Shown here: in pieces, positions 32,873 to 40,731 of the stretch
How the letters are laid out: every line of letters begins with the position of its first letter
Numbering within the stretch: position 1 is the first letter of the stretch
NCBI GenBank assembly: GCA_036557665.1
Contig: DATBHG010000017.1
Span: 1-64,000 of the forward strand
Length of the DNA: 64,000 nucleotides
Source: VAZQ01 sp036557665
GTDB taxonomy: Bacteria; Pseudomonadota; Alphaproteobacteria; Rhizobiales; Xanthobacteraceae
Reading direction: 5' to 3'
Translations under genes and position numbers: made by a program
Notes under the pieces: model-generated
Database searches by the model: none
What the model was told of the DNA's origin: nothing
Seen by the model: the letters and a program-made list of their open reading frames with translations, nothing else

Positions 32873-33493
32873 ATGAGCGTCCGGAGGGGGGGCAGGTCCA
32901 ATCGGCTCTGTCGATTTGGGCCGTAACCCGCTGCGTCCCGGCGGTACGCGCGCGATACCGGCTGGCGCCGGTATCACTGCGCTAAATCCGCTCTACGAGG
33001 ATGCAATAAACGGCCCGCCAAACATCCCTGTGGACGGACGGTTTCCGAATCAGCGAGATCAGTCCATTATGGGTTGCGGGCCCAAGTCCCCCTCCCTCGG
33101 TGGCTCCACAGCTTTCCCCCACATTTAGCTTTTCTTCATAGCTGTCATACTAGCTCTTGACGAACGGCGCCTTGTCATCCTAACTTCAAACGGTTCGGCG
33201 CGAGTGGTTCGAAGTCCCGCCGGGCGCTTCTCCCGAAGGGGTTTGCGTAAACCGCTCCGTTGCCGAATGGCGCCGGAAAGCGGCTTTGTGCCTTGCGGGA
33301 AAGACGCACCGGACGTGCCGGAAGCCGGGGTCGGCCCACGAAATCAGACCCCGGGGCAGCGCGTTGAGCAGATTTCCCACGAGCCATCCCTATCGCGGCT
33401 GGAGGCCAGAGCCGCGGCGGGTGCCATCGCGACGGCTTACATGAAGGGGGGATCGTCCCCGGGCCGCCGCGCCAACGCTAATGAGGCATGAGG
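32873..33493. other. Intergenic region upstream of nrdJ
   Basis: About 620 bases without a convincing gene. I looked for a cobalamin riboswitch because the next gene needs B12, but found no B12-box or matching fold. No NrdR box was recognised either. The 33050-33190 part is less GC-rich and is the likeliest promoter area. Confidence 0.5.
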
Positions 33494-36400
33494 ATGCGGA
33501 TAGAGCGGCGCTACACTCGAGAAGGGCAGTCTCCGTATTCCGGTATCGAGTTCCGGCTCACGGGAAGCGAAATCCGCAACCCGGACGGCTCGGTGGTCTT
33601 TCACGCCGAGAACATCGAAGTGCCTGCGTCCTGGTCGCAGGTCGCCGCCGACGTGCTCGCGCAAAAATATTTCCGCAAGGCCGGGGTGCCGGTGCGCCTC
33701 AAGCCGGTGGACGAGGACAGCGTGCCGCCATGGCTTCGCCGGTCGGTAGCGGACGCGGAGGCTCTCCAGGCCTTGCCCGAGAAGGAGCGCACTGCAGGGG
33801 AGCATTCCGCAAAACAGGTGTTCGAGCGGCTTGCCGGCACCTGGACCTACTGGGGCTGGAAAGGGGGCTATTTCGACACCGAATTGGATGCGCGCGCCTT
33901 CTTCGACGAGCTCGTCTACATGCTCGCGATGCAAATGGCGGCGCCGAACTCGCCGCAGTGGTTCAACACCGGCCTGTTCTGGGCCTATGGCATCGATGGT
34001 CCGAGCCAGGGGCATTTCTACGTCGACCACAAGACGGGCAAGCTCACGAGGTCGAGGACCGCCTACGAGCACCCGCAGCCGCACGCGTGCTTCATTCAGT
34101 CCATTGCCGATGATCTCGTCAACGAAGGCGGCATCATGGACCTGTGGGTCCGCGAGGCGCGGCTGTTCAAATATGGCTCCGGCACGGGCTCGAACTTCTC
34201 GAGGCTGCGCGGGGAGGGCGAGCGGCTGGCGGGCGGCGGCAAATCATCGGGGTTGATGAGCTTTCTCAAGATCGGCGATCGCGCCGCGGGCGCGATCAAG
34301 TCCGGCGGCACCACGCGGCGCGCTGCCAAGATGGTGATCGTCGACACCGATCACCCCGACATCGAGCAGTTCATCGACTGGAAGGTGATCGAGGAGCAGA
34401 AGGTCGCCTCGCTCGTCACCGGCTCGAAGATGAACCAAAAGCACCTCAAGGCCATCATGAAGGCCTGCGTGCTCTGCGAAGGCTCGGGCGACGATTGTTT
34501 CGATCCCGAGAAGAATCCGGTGCTGCGGCGCGAGATCAAAGCCGCGCGAAGGGACCACGTGCCGGACAATTACATCAAGCGCGTGATCCAATTTGCGAAG
34601 CAGGGATACACCGATATCGAATTTCCCGTTTACGACACCGATTGGGACTCGGACGCGTATCTGACCGTCTCCGGACAGAACTCGAACAACTCCGTTCGGG
34701 TCACCGACGAGTTCCTCAAGGCGGTGGAAGCGGACAGCGACTGGGACCTGTTCTGGCGCACCAAGCCCACGAAAATCGCAAAGACGGTCAAGGCGCGCGC
34801 GCTGTGGGAGAAGATCGGCTATGCGGCATGGGCCTGCGCCGATCCCGGCCTGCAATATCACACCACGATCAACGACTGGCACACGTGCCCGGCGGCGGGG
34901 CCGATTCGCGCCTCGAATCCGTGCTCGGAATACATGTTTCTCGATGACACCGCCTGCAATCTGGCGTCGATGAATCTGCTGGCGTTCCGGCGTGCGGATG
35001 CGGCAGAGGCGCAAGCGCACCGGCAGTTCGACCTGGAAGGCTACGAGCACGCGGTGCGGCTGTGGACGATCGTGCTCGAAATCTCGGTGTTGATGGCGCA
35101 GTTCCCCTCGCGCGAGATCGCGCAACTCTCCTACGAGTACCGTACGCTGGGCCTGGGTTACGCCAATCTGGGCGGTCTCTTGATGTCGTCGGGAATTCCC
35201 TACGACTCGGATGCGGGGCGCCAGATTGCAGGCGCGCTCACCGCGATCCTGAGCGGGGTGAGCTACGCCACGTCGGCGGAGATGGCTTCACTGCTCGGCG
35301 TCTTCCCCGGCTTCAGGAAGAATCGCGAGCACATGTTGCGCGTCATCCGCAATCACCGCCGCGCCGCCCACGGCGAGCGCACCGGCCACGAGAGGGTCGC
35401 GACCCCGCCGGTTCCGCTCGATCACAAGGCTTGCCCGGATGCGCGCATGGGCGAGCATGCCAGGCGCGCCTGGGACCGCGCGCTCTCGCTCGGCGAGCAG
35501 CACGGCTACCGCAACGCCCAGGTCTCGGTGATCGCCCCGACCGGCACCATCGGCCTGGTGATGGATTGCGATACCACCGGCATCGAGCCCGACTTTGCGC
35601 TGGTGAAATTCAAGAAGCTCGCGGGCGGCGGCTATTTCAAGATCATCAATCGCGCGGTGCCGGAAGCGCTGCGGGTGCTGGGCTATTCGCCGGGGCAGAT
35701 TGCCGAGATCGAGACCTATGCGGTCGGCCGCGGCAGTCTTGCCCATGCCCCGGGCATCAATCACGCCATCCTGCAGCAGAAGGGCTTCTCGTCCGAGGCT
35801 ATCGCGAGGCTCGAACGGGCGCTCCCCACCGCTTTCGACATCAAATTCGTGTTCAACAAATGGACACTGGGCGAGGACTGCATGGCCGGGTTGGGAATAG
35901 GCGCGGAGAAGCTCGCAGACCCGCGCTTCGATCTGCTCGCGGCGCTCGGCTTCACCAGACGCGAGATCGAGGCGGCCAACGTGCACGTCTGTGGGGCGAT
36001 GACGCTCGAAGGCGCGCCGCACCTGCGGCCGGAGCACTACCCTGTCTTCGACTGCGCCAATCCCTGCGGGCGCAACGGCAAGCGCTACCTCTCGGTCGAG
36101 AGCCACATCCGCATGATGGCGGCGGCGCAGCCCTTCATCTCGGGTGCGATCTCCAAGACCATCAACATGCCGAACGATGCCACGGTCGAGGACTGCAAAG
36201 CGGCCTATCTTCTTTCCTGGAAGCTCGCGCTCAAGGCCAATGCGCTCTATCGCGACGGCTCCAAGCTCTCCCAGCCGCTGCAATCGCAGCTGATCGCCGA
36301 CGAGGAGGAGGACGACCACGTGATCGAGGCCTTCGTCGAGAAGCCGGCGGCAGCGCGAGCGAGTGCGCTGGCGGAGAAGGTGGTGGAGAAGGTGGTCGAG

Positions 36401-37321
36401 CGTATCGTGGTCATGCGCGAGCGCGAGCGCATGCCCGACCGGCGCAAAGGCTATACCCAGAAGGCGGTCGTGGGCGGCCACAAGGTGTATCTGCGCACCG
36501 GGGAGTATGACGACGGGCGCCTGGGCGAAATCTTCATCGACATGCACAAGGAGGGCGCGGCGCTGCGCTCGCTCCTCAACAATTTCGCCATCGCGGTCTC
36601 GCTCGGGCTGCAATACGGCGTGCCGCTCGAGGAATATGTCGATGCCTTCACGTTTACCCGCTTCGAGCCGTCAGGTCCGGTGCAGGGCAACGACTCCATC
36701 AAATATGCCACCTCGATTCTCGACTATGTGTTCCGCGAGCTCGCGGTGAGCTATCTGGAACGCTTCGATCTCGCCCATCTGGACCCGACCGAAGGCGGCT
36801 TCGACGCGCTCGGCAAGGGCGTGGCGGAGGGCAAGCCCGCCCCGTCGGCGACCAGATATGTCTCGCGCGGGCTCACGCGCTCGCGCACCGACAAGCTCGC
36901 GGTTCTGACCGGAGGCGCGGCGAGCGAGCCGCGGACGTCCCCGCCGGAGGCCGGCGAGGGCGGCGCGCGCAGCTCCGTTTCCTCTTCCGCTCCCTTTGCC
37001 GGCGACGCTCGGGGCGGTGGCGCGAACGTCACCGCTTTTGCCGGCCGGGAAGCTCGCACCGAAACCGCGGGCAGCGTCGCGCTCAAGGCAGAGCCCGAGC
37101 AGAAGCTCTCGCCCGCCGCCCAGCTCCAGCAGCACCAGCAGGCCTCTGCCTTCGCTGAAGGGCGCGCCCAGGCGCGCGCGGCCGCGGCGGAGAAGCGTGC
37201 CGAGGCCAAGGCCAAGGGCTACGAAGGGGAAGCCTGCGGCGAATGCGGCAACTTCACCCTGGTGCGCAACGGCACCTGCCTGAAATGCGACACCTGCGGC
37301 AGCACCACGGGGTGCAGCTGA
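33494..37321 (+). CDS. nrdJ: Vitamin B12-dependent (class II) ribonucleotide reductase
   Basis: 1275 residues from ATG 33494 (TGAGG seven bases upstream; ATG 33488 also possible). Makes deoxyribonucleotides using adenosylcobalamin, with or without oxygen. Visible: MAAPNSPQWFNTGLFWAYG, ACFIQSIADDL, SGTGSNFSRLRG, the radical-site ASNPCSEYMFLDDTACNLAS (N-x-C-x-E), and VIAPTGTIGLVMDCDTTGIE. The C-terminus ends in two CxxC pairs (CGECG and CDTCG), the redox-active tail. A low-complexity linker of about 100 residues (roughly 1140-1240) separates catalytic body and tail. Not near any other nucleotide gene. Confidence 0.96.
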   Translation: MRIERRYTREGQSPYSGIEFRLTGSEIRNPDGSVVFHAENIEVPASWSQVAADVLAQKYFRKAGVPVRLKPVDEDSVPPWLRRSVADAEALQALPEKERTAGEHSAKQVFERLAGTWTYWGWKGGYFDTELDARAFFDELVYMLAMQMAAPNSPQWFNTGLFWAYGIDGPSQGHFYVDHKTGKLTRSRTAYEHPQPHACFIQSIADDLVNEGGIMDLWVREARLFKYGSGTGSNFSRLRGEGERLAGGGKSSGLMSFLKIGDRAAGAIKSGGTTRRAAKMVIVDTDHPDIEQFIDWKVIEEQKVASLVTGSKMNQKHLKAIMKACVLCEGSGDDCFDPEKNPVLRREIKAARRDHVPDNYIKRVIQFAKQGYTDIEFPVYDTDWDSDAYLTVSGQNSNNSVRVTDEFLKAVEADSDWDLFWRTKPTKIAKTVKARALWEKIGYAAWACADPGLQYHTTINDWHTCPAAGPIRASNPCSEYMFLDDTACNLASMNLLAFRRADAAEAQAHRQFDLEGYEHAVRLWTIVLEISVLMAQFPSREIAQLSYEYRTLGLGYANLGGLLMSSGIPYDSDAGRQIAGALTAILSGVSYATSAEMASLLGVFPGFRKNREHMLRVIRNHRRAAHGERTGHERVATPPVPLDHKACPDARMGEHARRAWDRALSLGEQHGYRNAQVSVIAPTGTIGLVMDCDTTGIEPDFALVKFKKLAGGGYFKIINRAVPEALRVLGYSPGQIAEIETYAVGRGSLAHAPGINHAILQQKGFSSEAIARLERALPTAFDIKFVFNKWTLGEDCMAGLGIGAEKLADPRFDLLAALGFTRREIEAANVHVCGAMTLEGAPHLRPEHYPVFDCANPCGRNGKRYLSVESHIRMMAAAQPFISGAISKTINMPNDATVEDCKAAYLLSWKLALKANALYRDGSKLSQPLQSQLIADEEEDDHVIEAFVEKPAAARASALAEKVVEKVVERIVVMRERERMPDRRKGYTQKAVVGGHKVYLRTGEYDDGRLGEIFIDMHKEGAALRSLLNNFAIAVSLGLQYGVPLEEYVDAFTFTRFEPSGPVQGNDSIKYATSILDYVFRELAVSYLERFDLAHLDPTEGGFDALGKGVAEGKPAPSATRYVSRGLTRSRTDKLAVLTGGAASEPRTSPPEAGEGGARSSVSSSAPFAGDARGGGANVTAFAGREARTETAGSVALKAEPEQKLSPAAQLQQHQQASAFAEGRAQARAAAAEKRAEAKAKGYEGEACGECGNFTLVRNGTCLKCDTCGSTTGCS

Positions 37322-37333
37322 CGGGGCTCGCGC

Positions 37334-37582
37334 GTGAACATCTCGCCCATGTCGGTGCGTTGCGACGCGGATACGATGTGGGTCGAGCTGAGCGATGGCC
37401 GCACGCTTGGTATTCCGCTCGCCTGGTTCCCGCGGCTTTTGCGGGCGAGCCCCGCGCAACGCAAGCAGGTCGAGCTCACGCGCGACGGCCTGCATTGGGG
37501 CGACATCGGCGAGGACATCTCATTGGCCGGTCTGCTGGCGGGTCCGGGTGGCATGACCGGACGGACTGATCGGGTGGCGTAA
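37334..37582 (+). CDS. DUF2442 domain-containing protein
   Basis: 82 residues from GTG 37334, thirteen bases after nrdJ. VRCDADTMWVELSDGRTLGIPLAWFPRLLRASPAQR and LHWGDIGEDISLAGLL are the DUF2442 pattern. Many members are antitoxins paired with DUF4160 toxins, but no partner is seen here. An internal ATG at 37349 is an alternative start. Confidence 0.88.
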   Translation: MNISPMSVRCDADTMWVELSDGRTLGIPLAWFPRLLRASPAQRKQVELTRDGLHWGDIGEDISLAGLLAGPGGMTGRTDRVA

Positions 37583-37691
37583 GCCTGCTCTGGAGGCGAA
37601 TTCCCGTATTTGGGACATCCGCCCTCGGGTTCGTTTGGCCATGTGCGGTCCCGGGTGTCCGTTTCGCCAGGGCTAGGAACAACGCTCTTGC

Positions 37692-37814
37692 TTTCGTAGG
37701 GGCGAGGCATGCCTCGCCCTGTTGCAGCACGGCAAGCGGATCGAGGGCGACCCGGTGCGGGGCACCCCAAAAAACGCTGCGCGTTTTTTTGGACCCCGGG
37801 TCGCCCCTACGAAA
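37692..37814. repeat. MITE-like palindromic element, long copy
   Basis: 123 bp bounded by perfect 14-bp terminal inverted repeats, TTTCGTAGGGGCGA and TCGCCCCTACGAAA. The body reads GCCCTGTTGCAGCACGGCAA and continues for over 40 identical bases shared with the second copy at 37970. It carries a 41-bp insertion not present in that copy. No coding capacity. Confidence 0.9.
37758..37798. repeat. 41-bp hairpin inserted in the MITE-like element
   Basis: CGGGGCACCCCAAAAAACGC, TG, then CGCG, seven T and GGACCCCG: a self-complementary insert present in the long copy and absent at the same point of the short copy. With its A-run, GC stem and T-run it could also act as a bidirectional terminator. Confidence 0.85.
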
Positions 37815-37969
37815 CTCCGGTCAGCGATCTGGCAAGGCGAGCTCAACCGGAGCGCGCGCGAGATTCGGAGCTCTCTGTAAACAACAGGAAATTTACAGGG
37901 ATTTTTCCTCTGCAGGTTGAGCCAGCAAGTTCAGCCGCTAATCAAGCGGTTCTTTGAAGCGTCTCTTGT

Positions 37970-38052
37970 TTTCGTAGGGGGCGAGGCATGCGTCGCCCTG
38001 TTGCAGCACGGCAAGCGGATCGAGGGCGACCCGGTGGGTCGCCCCTACGAAA
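37970..38052. repeat. MITE-like palindromic element, short copy
   Basis: 83 bp with the same ends, TTTCGTAGGG... and TCGCCCCTACGAAA, and the same core as the copy at 37692, but without the 41-bp hairpin. Same orientation as the long copy. Confidence 0.9.
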
Positions 38053-39000
38053 CTTGCGTTTGTCACGTTGGTGTTTTTAGATCGCTGCAGGGAGGCGTAG
38101 CCAATCTACAGATTCCGCTGTTCAAAAAGTCCGCAACTAAGGGCTTGTGCAATTAGCGGCTTTTGCAACTAACGGCTTGTAGACATTGAAACGTAGCTCG
38201 TGTATAAAAGCGTATCCTTCAGAGCTGTGACCAATTGACTGCATCCTGGGCCCGGGCGGGAAACCGCGCCGGGCTTTATGCTTCTCGACGAGCATGACGC
38301 GGTCGCAGATGCGCGTGCGTCAATGCATCTTTTTCGGCCAAAGGAGGACAAGGCATGCAGCTCCGACAAGGCCAAAGCGGCAATCCGGGAGTGCGCGGCA
38401 CTTTCGCCGGATGGTCGAGGAGCGACACGCCGACAAGAACGATGCGTGCATCATCTTTCGGCGGCACTCCCGCTGTGTTGCCGCCGTTGCCTGTTAATTG
38501 CCCTGTTATCTGCCTGTTATTCCCTGTTCTGCCCCTGTCCATTTCGGCAGGTTGTCCAGGTTTGGCGGGCTTTTTCACAGATTCTCGCATTGCCCCCGCC
38601 CCCATTTACAGGGATTTACAGGGGCGCCTGCGCAACGAGGACGGGTGGCGCTTCGGTCTGCGCAGGCCGGCGCTGCTCCTGCACGTCGCCGGCACGTGCC
38701 GGCCGACGCTCGGCGACTGATCGCGGCATGTTGACGCGCAGCACCCGGCTCGACGCCGTGCGGTCTTGCTTTCAATTGCCAGAACGGGGTGAAGTGGCTA
38801 TAGCTCGACAAATAACGCGCTCGACCCCGGCCTCATACACTGCCGTGGAGCGGCGCGATAATTATGAGGCACTGACCTTTCCCCGAGACGCCTTCGCGTG
38901 CTCGGGGATTGTTTTAGCGCATACACCCTGGCGTAGAGCAGACGCATGCCCTGACGGATAGGCGGAGCGTGGCTCTGGCCCACCCCTGCCGCCAACGCAA
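38053..39000. other. Repeat-rich region without a confident gene
   Basis: About 950 bases. A stretch at 38497-38630 repeats CCTGTTA/CCTGTT on the left and TTACAGGGATTTACAGGGG on the right, echoing AATTTACAGGGATTTTT at about 37889. Such ACAGGG/CCCTGT patches are common debris between genes in Bradyrhizobium-type genomes. Codon usage in all frames looks noncoding except possibly the frame at 38355. Confidence 0.5.
38355..38720 (+). CDS. Doubtful 121-residue ORF with strong ribosome site
   Basis: AAAGGAGG lies seven bases before this ATG, as good a site as any in the window. The peptide begins MQLRQGQSGNPGVRG, then becomes Pro/Leu/Cys-rich where it crosses the CCTGTTA repeat patch, which argues against a real full-length protein. 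Perhaps the 5' end of a gene cut by the repeat. Confidence 0.25.
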   Translation: MQLRQGQSGNPGVRGTFAGWSRSDTPTRTMRASSFGGTPAVLPPLPVNCPVICLLFPVLPLSISAGCPGLAGFFTDSRIAPAPIYRDLQGRLRNEDGWRFGLRRPALLLHVAGTCRPTLGD

Positions 39001-39690
39001 TCAGTTGCCCCGCCCCTTTGCCGGCGCGAGTTGGGCGAGTGCCTTTTCTCCCGAGATCGGGTGCTTCGCGTCGAGCGCGGCAAAGTCGCCTTCACCGGCG
39101 AGCGCTCCTTCCAACAGCTTATGATACTGCCGGCGCGGCACTTCGATGGCGCCGAAGGTGCGCAGATGATCCGTCACGAACTGGGTATCGAGGAGCCTGA
39201 ACCCCCCGGCCTTCAGGCGGGCAACGAGATGCACCAGCGCGACCTTGGAAGCGTCGCGCTCGCGGTGGAACATGCTCTCGCCGAAGAAGGCGCGACCCAG
39301 CGTCACGCCGTAAAGCCCGCCGGCGAGCTTGTCGCCGTCGTAGACTTCGAGGCTATGGCAATGCCGCCTTTCGTAGAGCTTGCGGTAGAGCGCGCGGATG
39401 CGGCCGTTGATCCAGGTACGGGGGCGGCCCGGCCACGGCTCCGCGCAGGCCTCGACCACGGCGTCGAAGTCGCGGTCGATCGTCACGGTGAAACGGTCGG
39501 AGCGCACGGTCCGTGCGAGCCGCGTGGAGACGTGAAACCGGTCGAGCGGGATGACGCCACGCTTCTCCGGCTCGATCCAGAACAGCGCCGGATCGTCCGC
39601 GCTCTCCGCCATGGGAAATATGCCGCAGGAATAGGCCTTGAGCAGCACTTCCGGCGTGATCTCGATCAGAGCCGATTCACGGTTGGCCAT
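39001..39690 (-). CDS. aat: Leucyl/phenylalanyl-tRNA--protein transferase
   Basis: 229 residues. Adds Leu or Phe from tRNA to N-terminal Lys or Arg of proteins, marking them for ClpS/ClpAP (N-end rule). LLKAYSCGIFPMAES, WIEPEKRGVIPLDRFHVS, TWINGRIRALYRKLYERRHCHSLEVYDG, GGLYGVTLGRAFFGESMF and LLDTQFVTDHLRTFGA are family blocks. Normally adjoins accC and the DUF2155 gene; here both sides are interrupted by other genes. Confidence 0.96.
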   Translation of the reverse strand: MANRESALIEITPEVLLKAYSCGIFPMAESADDPALFWIEPEKRGVIPLDRFHVSTRLARTVRSDRFTVTIDRDFDAVVEACAEPWPGRPRTWINGRIRALYRKLYERRHCHSLEVYDGDKLAGGLYGVTLGRAFFGESMFHRERDASKVALVHLVARLKAGGFRLLDTQFVTDHLRTFGAIEVPRRQYHKLLEGALAGEGDFAALDAKHPISGEKALAQLAPAKGRGN

Positions 39691-39762
39691 GCGGTTGCGT
39701 CCTCTCGGCGCAGATGCCTGTGGAAGATAGGCTGTGATAAGGTGGGATGCGAGAGTCTCCCC

Positions 39763-40140
39763 GTGCCAACGCGACCTGCTGCGCAGCCGTTCCGTTTCGT
39801 CGCGATCATCGCCGTCTGGCTGGTCGTGGTCCAGGCATTCCTCGCGGGTGTGGCGGCGGCGTCTGCGGCGATGCCCCTCCCGGATTCAACGGGCGCGGTC
39901 TGCCATGGGGCATTGCAGGCCAAGCCAGGCGATGCGCCGGGCTCCGACTCGACCCAGGCATGGCACTGGTGTTGTACCGCGTGCGTCTGCACCGCACCCG
40001 CGTTGCCGCCCCGGGCTGCACCGGTCGACTTTGGCTCCGCATGCTCGGTTCGCATGACGACGCCTCGATCGGTCGTCCTCATTCTCGCGCGCGGCGCCCG
40101 TCGCGCAGGGCAATCGCAAGCACCCCCGGGCCGGGCATGA
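39763..40140 (+). CDS. Small Cys-rich membrane or exported protein (DUF2946-like)
   Basis: 125 residues from GTG 39763 (GTG 39742 is an alternative). A hydrophobic segment (FVAIIAVWLVVVQAFLAGVAAASAA) acts as signal or anchor, followed by a cysteine cluster AWHWCCTACVCTAPALPP. DUF2946-like proteins with such cysteines often sit in copper gene clusters, as here, just upstream of YcnI and CopC-CopD proteins. Copper binding is inference; assignment to the family is tentative. Confidence 0.55.
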   Translation: MPTRPAAQPFRFVAIIAVWLVVVQAFLAGVAAASAAMPLPDSTGAVCHGALQAKPGDAPGSDSTQAWHWCCTACVCTAPALPPRAAPVDFGSACSVRMTTPRSVVLILARGARRAGQSQAPPGRA

Positions 40141-40202
40141 TCTGACCCGTGCCGCGAGCGTCCCCGCGCTCGCACCTTGCGCCTCGACCCTGGAGAGTGA
40201 AG

Positions 40203-40724
40203 ATGATTCGCGAGCTCGTTCTCGGCGCTGCCGGCGCCGTCTGTTTGTTTGCTGCCGCATCCGCGCACGTCACCTTGGAAAATCCGCAGGCTGCTGTCGG
40301 CGCGCCGTACAAGGCAGTGCTGCGAGTTCCGCACGGCTGCGAGGGTTCCGCCACGACCGCGTTGCGCATCCGTGTGCCAGAGGGACTGATCGCGGTGAAA
40401 CCCATGCCGAAGCCTGGGTGGAAGATAGAGACCGTCGTCGGGAAATATCAGAAGACCTACGACTACCTCCACGGAGCAAAGCTATCCGAGGGAGTGGTCG
40501 AGATCAGCTTCATCGGAGGCAATCTTCCTGACGCCTATTACGACGAGTTCGTCTTCACCGGCTTCGTCATCGGCGACCTCGAGCCCGGCAAGACCCTTTA
40601 CGTGCCCGTCGTGCAGGAATGCGAGAAGGGCATCAACCGGTGGATCGAAATCCCGGCTGCCGGGAAGTCGTCGCAGGACTATCCCGAGCCTGCCCCGGCG
40701 TTGAAGCTGCTGCCCAAGATGTAG
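40203..40724 (+). CDS. YcnI-like (DUF1775) copper-associated protein
   Basis: 173 residues from ATG 40203 with GGAGAG upstream. The signal peptide ends at SA-HVTLENPQA, leaving a histidine at the mature N-terminus, which in YcnI binds Cu(II). YKAVLRVPHGCEGSATTALRIRVPEG and KPMPKPGWKIET are the DUF1775 blocks. Periplasmic copper chaperone is the likely role. It precedes the CopC-CopD fusion by seven bases, so they are one operon. Confidence 0.88.
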   Translation: MIRELVLGAAGAVCLFAAASAHVTLENPQAAVGAPYKAVLRVPHGCEGSATTALRIRVPEGLIAVKPMPKPGWKIETVVGKYQKTYDYLHGAKLSEGVVEISFIGGNLPDAYYDEFVFTGFVIGDLEPGKTLYVPVVQECEKGINRWIEIPAAGKSSQDYPEPAPALKLLPKM

Positions 40725-40731
40725 CGTCGCC

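Noticed and set aside
32873..33493. Possible cobalamin riboswitch before nrdJ
   Set aside because: No B12 box or flanking paired elements could be recognised by eye. A covariance-model search for the cobalamin riboswitch would decide.
37758..37798. Plain intrinsic terminator
   Set aside because: The A-run/stem/T-run would serve as one, but the element is absent from the otherwise identical second copy and has its own symmetry, so an inserted repeat explains it better.
38355..38720. DUF5681-like or phage small-terminase-like protein suggested by GQSGNPG
   Set aside because: Only seven residues resemble the motif, the rest runs through a DNA repeat patch, and no other phage gene is nearby.
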